Source of the DNA: Afipia sp.
Lineage (GTDB): Bacteria; Pseudomonadota; Alphaproteobacteria; Rhizobiales; Xanthobacteraceae
Assembly: GCA_024508675.1 (NCBI GenBank)
Contig: JANINQ010000003.1
Coordinates: 409,382-473,381 of the forward strand
Direction of reading: 5' to 3'
Length of the DNA: 64,000 nt
Under the pieces are notes generated by a model, which was given only the letters and a program-made list of their open reading frames with translations, was not told where the DNA came from and searched no databases. Both the position numbers and the translations under genes were made by a program. Positions 42,186 through 50,535 of this stretch are shown here, piece after piece; position 1 is the stretch's first letter, and every line of letters starts with the position of its first letter.

Positions 42186-43079
42186 TTATTTCTGTAACAT
42201 ATTGCGCCGCACGTCCGAAAACCTGCGGGCGAGTTCCGGCCCTGGCGACGGGAGGCGCCCCGAAGCACTCTCCCCGCATTCGTCGAGCCAGGATTCGGAA
42301 GCCGGCAGAAGTGCTTGGTACAGGTTGGCGCAGAATTTGCGCGCCTCGAGCGCGGGCCATGCGGCCGGTAAAAGCGCTGCGGGAAGCAGCGGATCGCGCA
42401 AAATCACTCGCCGGTAATGATGGATCAGAAGCACCCGCGCGAGGATGGCATCCGGGGGTGTCATGTCATTGGGAGCACGAACCCAGTCTTCCAGCGGCGC
42501 GAAGGTTTTCATGAACTCGCGATAGGATTCGGCGGTCCGCTCCAGCGACCAGCTCGCCTCGACCAGTTGCCGCCCCACATCGTCATCCGCCGACACTTCG
42601 AGCCGGATTGCGCCCTTGGCGAGCGCTGGCGTCGGCACATTCGATGGCGCCACCCATACACCGGGCATCGGACTGCCAAAGCCGGCTTCCGTCAGTGCAG
42701 ATCGTGATGCCTCGCGGTCCGCACCGTTTCCGATCAGCAGCAGCTCAAAGCGCCCTGCCCAGTCCGACGGATGCGAATTGTAGACGTGCTCCACAGCACT
42801 CTCGAACCGCTCCCGCCCTCGCTTGGCCAGCTTGTAGAAACTCTTGCGGCCCGCCTTGTCCCGATCGAGCCAGCCATCCGCGGCAAGCCGCGACACCGCC
42901 GTGCGGACCACGCCGCCGTCGGTCCCGAGCATATCCAGAAACTGCAACAGCGTGCCGAGCCAGACCGACCCGCCACGCGGCAGAATGGCGTCGCCATAGA
43001 AGGTGATGATGAGGGAGCCGGTACGCGACGGTTCTCGCTTGAAGCGGCTGACAATGCGGGAGAGCGGATTGGGACTCAT
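42186..43079 (-). CDS. paaX: PaaX-family transcriptional repressor
   Basis: 297 residues from ATG 43079. The N-terminal winged-helix part has GSLIITFYGDAILPRGGSVWLGTL and VVRTAVSRLAADGWLDRDKAGRKSFYKLA, the PaaX DNA-binding region. The C-terminal PaaX_C part has VRAPNDMTPPDAILARVLLIHHYRRVILRDPLLP. PaaX represses paa promoters and is released by phenylacetyl-CoA. It lies directly upstream of paaA on the same strand. Its presence next to a TetR regulator in the same island is unusual. Confidence 0.93.
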   Translation of the reverse strand: MSPNPLSRIVSRFKREPSRTGSLIITFYGDAILPRGGSVWLGTLLQFLDMLGTDGGVVRTAVSRLAADGWLDRDKAGRKSFYKLAKRGRERFESAVEHVYNSHPSDWAGRFELLLIGNGADREASRSALTEAGFGSPMPGVWVAPSNVPTPALAKGAIRLEVSADDDVGRQLVEASWSLERTAESYREFMKTFAPLEDWVRAPNDMTPPDAILARVLLIHHYRRVILRDPLLPAALLPAAWPALEARKFCANLYQALLPASESWLDECGESASGRLPSPGPELARRFSDVRRNMLQK

Positions 43080-43286
43080 GGCCCCGCAGCATAGTGCATT
43101 CCGCAACGGCGGCGAGCCCTCGACACGAGTCCACCGGACGAAATATCAAAATGCCCAAATTAAAAGCCTTATAAATCATTCCAGAACTACTGAATGAATA
43201 ACCTCATCCAATACTTGAACTGAAAGCAGCCAACGACGCCCACTCTCGCAGGCCGCGATTCCAAACCCGCCAGGATCAGACAGCGG

Positions 43287-43436
43287 TCAGATATTGAGCT
43301 GCCAGACCAGCAGGACGACACCCAGCGCCGCCGAGCAGCTCAATGCCCAGCCGGCAACGTAGGCGGCCTCCTCAAGGCCAGGCGTGCCGATATGGTCCTC
43401 GGGACTTACGTGGATATGTTGCAGGCGATCAGCCAT
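43287..43436 (-). CDS. Small single-pass membrane protein, 49 aa
   Basis: From ATG 43436, preceded by GGAGG at ideal spacing, 49 residues are read: a polar N-terminus (MADRLQHIHVSPEDHIG) and one membrane helix (YVAGWALSCSAALGVVLLVW) ending QLNI. Family not recognised. The longer reading to 43514 lacks a ribosome site. Confidence 0.55.
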   Translation of the reverse strand: MADRLQHIHVSPEDHIGTPGLEEAAYVAGWALSCSAALGVVLLVWQLNI

Positions 43437-43540
43437 CGCAGCCTCCAATGACGCCTCCCTGACAAGGACAATAGCGGTCATGGCGAAAGGGTTCCGCGAG
43501 ATCGCAGAATTCACATCGGCAATTGGGGCTGCAATTTAAG

Positions 43541-43615
43541 TGGCGCTCCCTAGCGGAATCGAACCGCTCTCTCCACCGTGAAAGGGTGGCGTCCTAACCG
43601 ATAGACGAAGGGAGC
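43541..43615 (-). tRNA. tRNA-Glu (anticodon UUC)
   Basis: On the minus strand the acceptor GCTCCCT (from 43615) pairs with AGGGAGC, followed by G and encoded CCA (43541-43543). The anticodon stem CCACC/GGTGG holds loop CTTTCAC, giving anticodon TTC. The T loop GGTTCGATTCC is standard. Confidence 0.96.
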
Positions 43616-43828
43616 ATTAATCGCGTAAAACCAACAGGTTAGCTGTGTTGGGGCGAGCGCCGCGCCACAACCGCCCGGGGCGATTTGGCCAACGCGGGGC
43701 AACGTATAAAGACGTTTCGCGGCTGCGGCAAGCCGCGAGATACCTCGCTTGAGCGCCCTGCTCAACTTCATGCACACTCCCTAAAACCTGCCGCCCGCAG
43801 TGGGCAGCCGGACGCCGGAGCTCCATGC

Positions 43829-44605
43829 ATGACCCGCAAGCTGATCGATATTTCCGTCCCCCTCCAGAACGACGTGCCAGCGGACCCTCCGGGCGGGCAT
43901 CCGACGATCCAGTATATCGACCATCAGCAGGGCCTGCCGCGCATGCTGCAGTTCTTCGACGGATTGAAGAAGGAGGATCTTCCCGACGGCCAGGGTTGGG
44001 CCGTCGAGCAGGTCAATCTCTCGACCCACAACGGCACCCATCTCGATGCGCCCTATCATTTCCACCCGACCATGAATCGCGGTGAGCGATCATGGACCAT
44101 CGATGAAGTCCCGCTCGAATGGTGCCTCCAGCCCGGCGTGAAGCTCGACTTCCGCCACTTCCCCGACGGCTATGTCGCGACCGCCGACGACGTCGAAAAC
44201 GAATTGAAGCGGATCGGACACACGCTCAAACCGCTCGAGATCGTGGTCGTGAACACCAGCGCCGGTGTGAAGTACGGCCAGCCGGATTACGTCACTTCGG
44301 GCTGCGGCATGGGTTACGAGGCGACGATGTATCTGCTGGAGCGCGGCGTCCGCCTGACTGGCATCGATGGCTGGAGCTGGGACGCACCGTTCGTCTACAC
44401 CGCAAAGAAATATGCCGAGACCAAAGACGCCAGCCTGATCTGGGAAGGCCACAAGGCGGGCCGCCATATCGGTTACTGTCACATCGAGAAGCTGCACAAT
44501 TTAGAACAATTGCCCTCAACCGGGTTCACCGTGTCATGCTTCCCCGTGAAGATCGAACGCGCCTCCGCAGGCTGGACGCGGGCTGTCGCAATCCTGGACG
44601 GGTAG
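43829..44605 (+). CDS. Cyclase-family (KynB-like) metal-dependent hydrolase
   Basis: 258 residues from ATG 43829. The metal-binding signature NLSTHNGTHLDAPYHF (HxGTHxDxPxH) is the hallmark of the putative cyclase fold (PF04199), which includes kynurenine formamidase and isatin hydrolase. TSAGVKYGQPDYVTSGCGMGYEAT and GIDGWSWDAPF follow. It may hydrolyse an amide or lactam ring. No kynurenine-pathway gene is adjacent, so I do not call it KynB. Confidence 0.85.
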   Translation: MTRKLIDISVPLQNDVPADPPGGHPTIQYIDHQQGLPRMLQFFDGLKKEDLPDGQGWAVEQVNLSTHNGTHLDAPYHFHPTMNRGERSWTIDEVPLEWCLQPGVKLDFRHFPDGYVATADDVENELKRIGHTLKPLEIVVVNTSAGVKYGQPDYVTSGCGMGYEATMYLLERGVRLTGIDGWSWDAPFVYTAKKYAETKDASLIWEGHKAGRHIGYCHIEKLHNLEQLPSTGFTVSCFPVKIERASAGWTRAVAILDG

Positions 44606-44692
44606 TCTCGCTATAAGAACGCTTAACAAACGCGGCAGCACAGGACTAAGCTCGCTTCATCGGCTTTGCCGGATCAGAAACAGGAGAGCACA

Positions 44693-45265
44693 ATGACGAT
44701 GCCTCAGGATGTCGCCCGGCTTCAGACCCAGATGAAGGAAGCCGTCAAGGCGAACTGGAAAGCCTTCCTGATCGAAGGCATCGTGCTGGTGATCCTCGGC
44801 ATGGCGGCGATTGCGATTCCGCTGCTGGCCAGCATCGCAGTCACGATCTTCCTCGGCTGGCTGTTCCTGATCAGCGGCGCTGTCGGACTGTATCTGACTT
44901 TCACAACGCGCGACCTGCCCGGCTTCTGGTGGTCGCTGCTTTCGGCGGTTCTCGCTCTCGGCGCAGGCCTCATCCTGCTGCTTCAGCCCATCGCGGGAAC
45001 GCTGACGCTCACTCTCGTGGTCAGCGCCTATTTCATTGCGGAAGGCGTCACCACCATCATGTTCGCCCTCGCCCATCGCAAGGAACTGTCCGGGCGCTGG
45101 GGCTGGCTGCTGGTGTCGGGTCTGGTCGATCTGGTTGTCGCGGCGCTGATCATCGCCGGGCTGCCCGGCTCAGCCGCGTGGGCGATCGGACTTCTGGTCG
45201 GCATCAACCTCGTGTTCGGCGGCACATCCCTGATCGGGATGGCGCTGGCGGCACGCAACGCCTGA
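44693..45265 (+). CDS. HdeD/DUF308-family membrane protein
   Basis: 190 residues from ATG 44693, after GGAGAG. Six hydrophobic helices in three pairs (e.g. FLIEGIVLVILGMAAIAIPLLA; WSLLSAVLALGAGLILLL; LLVSGLVDLVVAALIIAGLPG) with short charged loops match the HdeD acid-resistance membrane protein family. Function in alphaproteobacteria is not established. Confidence 0.85.
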   Translation: MTMPQDVARLQTQMKEAVKANWKAFLIEGIVLVILGMAAIAIPLLASIAVTIFLGWLFLISGAVGLYLTFTTRDLPGFWWSLLSAVLALGAGLILLLQPIAGTLTLTLVVSAYFIAEGVTTIMFALAHRKELSGRWGWLLVSGLVDLVVAALIIAGLPGSAAWAIGLLVGINLVFGGTSLIGMALAARNA

Positions 45266-45310
45266 CATGCACACAAAGATCGCTACGTCCTGCGATCTGC
45301 AGATTATCTG

Positions 45311-45359
45311 GCGCGTATTCCGATCGCAAAACCGGTACCCGCTTTTGCGGAATACGCGC
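45311..45359. repeat. REP-like intergenic palindrome
   Basis: GCGCGTATTCCG (45311-45322) and CGGAATACGCGC (45348-45359) are perfect 12-base arms. The middle also pairs (GCAAAA with TTTTGC). It reaches the stop codon of the next leftward gene. I recognise similar elements (with an ...AAAACCGG... core) across Rhizobiales. Lying between convergent genes, it may serve as a terminator. Confidence 0.75.
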
Positions 45360-45607
45360 TAGCAGCCCCGGCAGATGCTCTTGATCTTGCGATCGAGCGC
45401 CTTGTCTTCCGCGGACTCGGTGTAGTTCTTTTCCTGCGCCGATGGCACGTCAGCGGCACGCGGCTGGCGATGCCCGACAGGCGCCGGCGCGACAGTGCCC
45501 GAGCTGGTTGTTGCCGAGGGAGCAGTTGTTCCGCTCTTGCTCTGAGCCCACGCACCTGACGCAGCCAGCAGCAAAGCCATCACGGCAATCGGGATGGATT
45601 TCCTCAT
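45359..45607 (-). CDS. Hypothetical secreted protein, 82 aa
   Basis: A signal peptide (MRKSIPIAVMALLLAASGAWA|Q) precedes a Ser/Thr/Ala/Pro-rich disordered stretch. The charged C-terminus KALDRKIKSICRGC has two cysteines. Not recognised. The last codon overlaps the REP-like palindrome. Start ATG 45607. Confidence 0.65.
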   Translation of the reverse strand: MRKSIPIAVMALLLAASGAWAQSKSGTTAPSATTSSGTVAPAPVGHRQPRAADVPSAQEKNYTESAEDKALDRKIKSICRGC

Positions 45608-45648
45608 GTCATACCTCCACCAATACGATTCCTCAGCGTGAGGTTATT

Positions 45649-45846
45649 CTAATGGGAACGCGCGGGATTTTCTATCGTTGCACAATTGCGTCTGCCTTGC
45701 GCCGCACAATCCTGTGTCTTGCGGATATCGGCCATCGAACCGAGCAGCCAGATACCTGCCGCCACCAGCACAACGAAAAAGCCCAGCATGACGGCATTTT
45801 CGACGGCGCGATTACCCTCGTTGTCGGGCGGTTCGGACTTGGTCAT
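45649..45846 (-). CDS. Hypothetical single-pass membrane protein, 65 aa
   Basis: One membrane helix (AVMLGFFVVLVAAGIWLLG) lies between an acidic N-terminus and a basic, two-cysteine C-terminus (TQDCAAQGRRNCATI). Not recognised. Start ATG 45846, 11 bases after the epmB stop on the same strand, so it may be the last gene of that transcript. Confidence 0.55.
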   Translation of the reverse strand: MTKSEPPDNEGNRAVENAVMLGFFVVLVAAGIWLLGSMADIRKTQDCAAQGRRNCATIENPARSH

Positions 45847-45857
45847 CGTTCCGTCGT

Positions 45858-46922
45858 TTATTCCGCTGGTGGATAGATGTGAACATCGCCGCAGTAGTCC
45901 ACAATACGGTAGCGGCTCCCGGTGCCTTCACTTGTGCGCGACAGATATTGCGGACCGACCGGCGCCTTGCCGTGACCGCCCGGAATGTCGAGAACGTAAT
46001 CCGGCTGACACAGCCCCGACACGCGCCCGCGCAGATGCTGCATCAGCTTCTGCCCTTCCTCGATCGTCGTGCGCAGATGCGCCGTTCCCGGTGCAAGGTC
46101 GCCGTGATGCAGATAATACGGCTTGATGCGGCACTCCACGAACGTGCGCATCAAGGCTTCCAGCGTTTCCGGATTGTCGTTCACGCCGCGCAGCAGCACC
46201 GACTGGCTCACCATCGGAATGCCGGCATCAATGATCCGTGCACATGCATCGCGTGCCTCGGCGGTGAATTCGCGCGGATGGTTGGCGTGGACGGCAACCC
46301 ATGTGGTCGCACCTTTGACGCGAAGTGCCGCTGCGACATCATCCGTAACGCGCGCAGGATCGGCGACGGGCACGCGGGTGTGAATGCGGATGATCCTGAC
46401 ATGATCGATGGCGGCAAGATCGGTCATGATCTCCTTCAGCCGCCGCGCCGACAGCATCAGGGGATCGCCGCCCGTGAGGATCACTTCCCAGATTTCGCCA
46501 TGCGTGCGGATATAATCCAGCGCCTTTGAATAAACTTCATCGGAAAGGCCGGTATCCTTGCCCGGGCCCACCATTTCGCGGCGGAAACAGAACCGGCAAT
46601 AGACCGCGCAGACATGCACCAGCTTGAACAGCACGCGATCCGGATAACGGTGCACGATCCCGTTGACCGGTGAATGGGAATGATCGCCAATGGGATCGGC
46701 ATCCTCGCCCGGCTGCGTCACCAGTTCATCAGCGGAAGGAATGTATTGGCGCGCGATGGGATCGTTCGGGTCCGCCTTGTCGATCAGCGCAGCCACATCA
46801 GACGTCACCGCCACGGCATAACGCGCCGCGACTTTCTCAAGCGCAGGCAAGCTGTCCGGCGAGACAAGTCCCTGCACAACCAGTTCGGCCGGTGTGCGCA
46901 ATGTGGCGGCGCGGCTGGTCAT
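45858..46922 (-). CDS. epmB: EF-P beta-lysylation radical-SAM protein (lysine 2,3-aminomutase-like)
   Basis: 354 residues. The radical-SAM cluster motif is CAVYCRFCFRREMVG (CxxxCxxC). EVILTGGDPLMLS, RIHTRVPVADP and the KPYYLHHGDLAPGT end are typical of lysine 2,3-aminomutases. It converts (S)-alpha-lysine to (R)-beta-lysine for EF-P. Its ATG at 46922 overlaps the epmA stop (ATGA), and efp is divergent from them, so EpmB is preferred over a catabolic aminomutase. Confidence 0.93.
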   Translation of the reverse strand: MTSRAATLRTPAELVVQGLVSPDSLPALEKVAARYAVAVTSDVAALIDKADPNDPIARQYIPSADELVTQPGEDADPIGDHSHSPVNGIVHRYPDRVLFKLVHVCAVYCRFCFRREMVGPGKDTGLSDEVYSKALDYIRTHGEIWEVILTGGDPLMLSARRLKEIMTDLAAIDHVRIIRIHTRVPVADPARVTDDVAAALRVKGATTWVAVHANHPREFTAEARDACARIIDAGIPMVSQSVLLRGVNDNPETLEALMRTFVECRIKPYYLHHGDLAPGTAHLRTTIEEGQKLMQHLRGRVSGLCQPDYVLDIPGGHGKAPVGPQYLSRTSEGTGSRYRIVDYCGDVHIYPPAE

Positions 46923-47971
46923 GCTTCGGCTCCGGTGGGGGTCCAGACCACCTGATCGACACGCGTTGCGCCACTGGCCAGCATCACAAGACGGTCGAAG
47001 CCGAGCGCCACGCCGCAGGCTTCCGGCATGGAAGTCATCGCCGCGAGGAAATCCTCATCGAGCGGATAACGCTCGCCATAGCGGCGCTCCTTCTCGTCCA
47101 TGGCTTGCGTGAAGCGCTGCCGCTGCTCGTTTGCGTCGACCAGTTCGCCAAAACCGTTGGCGAGTTCGACGCCGCAAGCATAGACCTCGAACCGCTCCGC
47201 CACGCGTGGATCGGAGGCTTTGGTGCGTGCGAGCGCGGCCTCTGGCGCGGGATACTCGTAAAGAATGGTCAGGCGCTCCTGTCCGAGGTGCGGCTCGATA
47301 TGCTCGACCAGTATCTTGCTGAAGATGTCCGACCATGTGTCGTCTTCAGTGACACGGACGCGATCCCGCGCGGCTCCAGCCAGCGCATCCCGCAATCCCT
47401 GCTCATCCACTATGGTCGCAAGCAGATCGATGGACGCATACCGCGAAAACGCATCAGCAACCGTGAGCAGCTCCGGTGTAGTGAACGGGTCCGCCGTTCG
47501 GCCGCGAAACGAGAACGTCCCGATCCCGGTTTCCTGTGCGGCGCGTGCGATCACCACGATGCAATCGGCCATGACGGCCTCATAGCTCTCGTTGGCGCGG
47601 TACCATTCCAGCATGGTGAATTCGGACAGGTGCAGCGGCCCGCGTTCGCGATCCCGAAACACCCGTGCGAACTCCACGATTCTCGTCTCGCCGGCAGCCA
47701 GCAGTTTCTTGCAGGCGAATTCGGGCGACGTTCGAAGATAGTAGCGGGAGCGTTCGCCGGAGCCGGACGTCAGATCGGCAGACGGCGCATGCAGGTGCGT
47801 CTCGTTTCCGGGGGATTTCTGCAGGATTCCGGTCTCGACCTCGGTAAACCCTTCCCCGGCAAACCATGCCCGTGTCGCCCTCGTAATGGCGCTCCGCGCC
47901 TGCAAGAACGGCCTGCGGTCGAGGTGGCGGCTCGGCGTCCACCAAGGCGAGAGTTCCTGTCCCGCATTCAT
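46919..47971 (-). CDS. epmA: EF-P lysine ligase (truncated LysRS-like)
   Basis: 350 residues from ATG 47971; an upstream start at 48019 would reach towards the efp promoter. It has only the class II aminoacyl-tRNA synthetase core, without the anticodon-binding domain: EVETGILQKSPGNETHLHAPSADL, YYLRTSPEFACKKLLA, ARVFRDRERGPLHLSEFTMLEW (motif 2) and MPEACGVALGFDRLVML (motif 3). It attaches beta-lysine to EF-P. It is divergent from efp with a ~138-bp shared promoter region. Confidence 0.94.
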   Translation of the reverse strand: MNAGQELSPWWTPSRHLDRRPFLQARSAITRATRAWFAGEGFTEVETGILQKSPGNETHLHAPSADLTSGSGERSRYYLRTSPEFACKKLLAAGETRIVEFARVFRDRERGPLHLSEFTMLEWYRANESYEAVMADCIVVIARAAQETGIGTFSFRGRTADPFTTPELLTVADAFSRYASIDLLATIVDEQGLRDALAGAARDRVRVTEDDTWSDIFSKILVEHIEPHLGQERLTILYEYPAPEAALARTKASDPRVAERFEVYACGVELANGFGELVDANEQRQRFTQAMDEKERRYGERYPLDEDFLAAMTSMPEACGVALGFDRLVMLASGATRVDQVVWTPTGAEA

Positions 47972-48109
47972 GCCGGAAAAGCCTGATTCGGCTGTAAAAT
48001 GCTGGCTTTGGCGCTCCAAATCGGTATGTTGCGGCCCGAAACAGCCTTGCCGGACGGCGAAGCGCCGGTCGGGCGCCGCACCCGGCCCAGAACATTAGGA
48101 AACCAATCT

Positions 48110-48676
48110 GTGAAAGTCATCGCCAGTTCGATCCGTAAGGGCAACATCATTGAGCAGGACGGCAAGCTATATGTCGTTCTGAGCGCCGAGAACATCCATC
48201 CCGGCAAGGGAACCCCGGTCAGCCAGATCGAAATGCGCCGAATCAGCGACGGCACCAAGGTGTCCGAGCGCTACAAGACCACCGACCAGGTCGAGCGCGC
48301 CTATGTCGAAGACCGTGACTTCAACTATCTCTACGAAGACGGCGACGGCTTCCACTTCATGAACAACGAGAACTATGACCAGCTTCTCGTGCCCAAGGAT
48401 GTGGTTGGCACACAGGCGCCATACCTGCAGGAAAACATGACGGTGAAGCTCTCGATTTTCGAAGGCAACGCGGTCTCCATCGTGCTGCCAGCGCGCGTCA
48501 CGCTTGAAGTCGTCGAAACCGAGCCGGTCACCAAGGGCCAGACCGCATCGTCGTCCTACAAGCCGGCGATCCTCTCCAATGGCGTCCGCACCGGCGTTCC
48601 TCCGCATATCGGCGTCGGCACCCGCATCGTCGTGATGACGGAAGACGGCTCTTACGTCGAACGCGCGAAAGACTGA
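48110..48676 (+). CDS. efp: Elongation factor P
   Basis: 188 residues from GTG 48110, the family's exact length. The modified lysine is in [14 protein letters not shown] (Lys33), the loop that enters the ribosome P site. EF-P eases peptide bond formation at proline runs. The lysine and the two adjacent modification genes epmA and epmB indicate beta-lysylation; the hydroxylase gene epmC is not seen. AGGA lies at a good distance upstream. Confidence 0.97.
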   Translation: MKVIASSIRKGNIIEQDGKLYVVLSAENIHPGKGTPVSQIEMRRISDGTKVSERYKTTDQVERAYVEDRDFNYLYEDGDGFHFMNNENYDQLLVPKDVVGTQAPYLQENMTVKLSIFEGNAVSIVLPARVTLEVVETEPVTKGQTASSSYKPAILSNGVRTGVPPHIGVGTRIVVMTEDGSYVERAKD

Positions 48677-48731
48677 GCACAGATTTCGCGAGGGCGGATT
48701 GACGGCAGCGAAAGCAGCGGACCGCGGAGCG

Positions 48732-50441
48732 ATGGCATCAGGAACAATCTGGCGCCGTGCTCTGGTTCTTGCGTCGCTTTCCGCAGCCGCCCTTGTCTCG
48801 GCTGCACTTGAGCGGCCCGCTCAAGCGCAAAGCACCGACTTCAGAACGCCTGCATTGTCCGTGGTGAAGCCGGACTGGCCAGCGGCCGTCACCCAGTTGA
48901 AGGCAGAGATCGACTCGCAGCCCGCCGCTGTCGACAGTTTCAGCTTCATGGGGCCGCGCCCGCTGCCGCGTCAGGTTTCGGCGCAGCACATCACGGCGAT
49001 CTCGCAGATCAATACCGTGACGGCGCCGATCTTCTCCGGCATCGAGCTTAGCCCGGTCCCTGTTCTCCTCCCTTTCGACAGCGCGCTTTATCTCTCCGAC
49101 CAGCGCGGCGGCGCGGTCAATCTGCTGATCCCGCGCTATCAGGCGGGCTTCAGCGCGGCGGCGATGTTTGAAGCAGGTCCCGCCGGTTACGACGCTGTGT
49201 TCATGCTGGAGCGCGGCGCTGGCGAAGATATGCCGCCCCGCGTCTATGCACAGCCGGTCGAAGTGCAGATCACGGCATCCCTGCTGCTCTACGACATCAA
49301 GGACCCGCTCGCCGGCAAGGGCGAGCCGGTGAAGGCGCTCGCAGCGCAGTTTCCGAATCTTCGCAGGGTGATCCGCGAAGGTTATGTGCGTTACGCATTC
49401 ACACGCTTCGGTGTGCCTTATGTGGTGTCGATCCAGTGCCTCGACAGCGTAGCGCGCAGCAGGCGCCTGTCCTGTCGTGAAGCCTCGCCGGTCGCCGAAC
49501 GCTTCATCAAGGCGCTGCGCGTCGCAGGCGGCACGCCGCGCGAACCACGCTACAATATCGGCTCGTACGATTCCGAACGGCCTATCGAATACGACAGCAG
49601 TTTCACCTATCGTCCGCCAGGCGAGATTATTGCCAACAGCGGCTATCGCGGACAAGGCGGCTATCAGGATTTCACGGTCTACTCGCAGATCCGTTTTCCG
49701 ATCGAGAAGGCTCCCGCCTTTGCCAACTCGCAGTCCTTCATGAACTGGGGCGACTGCAATCTGACAGGCCGCGTCTCGTTTGCGCCGACCAAAGGCGATT
49801 CCTACCGCTGCAAGCGGAACGACAAGCCGCTCGTGTTCGATGAGTCCGCCCGGGAAAACTACAGCTACCCCTGGCAGGATAACTTCTGCGAAACGCGCGA
49901 TTTCCAGGTCGGACAGTGCGCCAACGGCATGGGCCATCAGGGTCAGGACATCCGCCCTTCATCCTGCCATTTGCGCAATGACGGCGCCGACCGCTGCATC
50001 CCCGATCTGTTTGCGACGGTCGCGGTGCGTGACGGCGTATTGGTGCGGACAGCGAAGCAACAAGCCGCCTTCCTGCTCGTCAACGCACGCAACGAACACA
50101 TCCGCTTCCGTTACATGCACATGAATCCGGCGCGGATGGATGCCGACGGCGTCGTACACGGGCGGCGTGTCACCGAAGGCGAGAAGATCGGCGTGGTCTC
50201 CAATTTTCAGGATCGCCCCGGCGGCACCACAAGCCACCTGCATTTCGATATTCAGGTGTTCACGCGGGACGGCTGGCTCTGGGTCAATCCTTACGTCACC
50301 CTGATCTCGTCCTATGAGCGCCTGATTGGCGGGCGTGGCCGCGAATATATCCAGCCGCCGCCGGAAGCGCCCGCGATGGCCCACGCGCACCCCCCGGCCG
50401 AGCTTCCGTCCGATGTGACGAAGGAAGGTCAAGGCCATTAG
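48732..50441 (+). CDS. Secreted M23-type metallopeptidase
   Basis: About 569 residues. A signal peptide (LVLASLSAAALVSAALERPAQAQ) is followed by ~370 residues not recognised, then a LytM/M23 domain with GMGHQGQDIRPSSC (HxxxD zinc ligands) and TTSHLHFDIQVF (HxH). It probably cuts peptidoglycan cross-links in the periplasm. Start ATG 48732 or TTG 48699. A lytic transglycosylase follows 94 bp later, making a cell-wall pair. The long N-terminal part is well beyond the usual M23 length. Confidence 0.82.
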   Translation: MASGTIWRRALVLASLSAAALVSAALERPAQAQSTDFRTPALSVVKPDWPAAVTQLKAEIDSQPAAVDSFSFMGPRPLPRQVSAQHITAISQINTVTAPIFSGIELSPVPVLLPFDSALYLSDQRGGAVNLLIPRYQAGFSAAAMFEAGPAGYDAVFMLERGAGEDMPPRVYAQPVEVQITASLLLYDIKDPLAGKGEPVKALAAQFPNLRRVIREGYVRYAFTRFGVPYVVSIQCLDSVARSRRLSCREASPVAERFIKALRVAGGTPREPRYNIGSYDSERPIEYDSSFTYRPPGEIIANSGYRGQGGYQDFTVYSQIRFPIEKAPAFANSQSFMNWGDCNLTGRVSFAPTKGDSYRCKRNDKPLVFDESARENYSYPWQDNFCETRDFQVGQCANGMGHQGQDIRPSSCHLRNDGADRCIPDLFATVAVRDGVLVRTAKQQAAFLLVNARNEHIRFRYMHMNPARMDADGVVHGRRVTEGEKIGVVSNFQDRPGGTTSHLHFDIQVFTRDGWLWVNPYVTLISSYERLIGGRGREYIQPPPEAPAMAHAHPPAELPSDVTKEGQGH

Positions 50442-50535
50442 CGGCAACGGAACCGGTTTTTCCGTCATGATTCTGCAAGTATCCGCGGCGGATTGACCTT
50501 TGGCTGAACGCAACATGTCGCGTTAGACTGACGGC

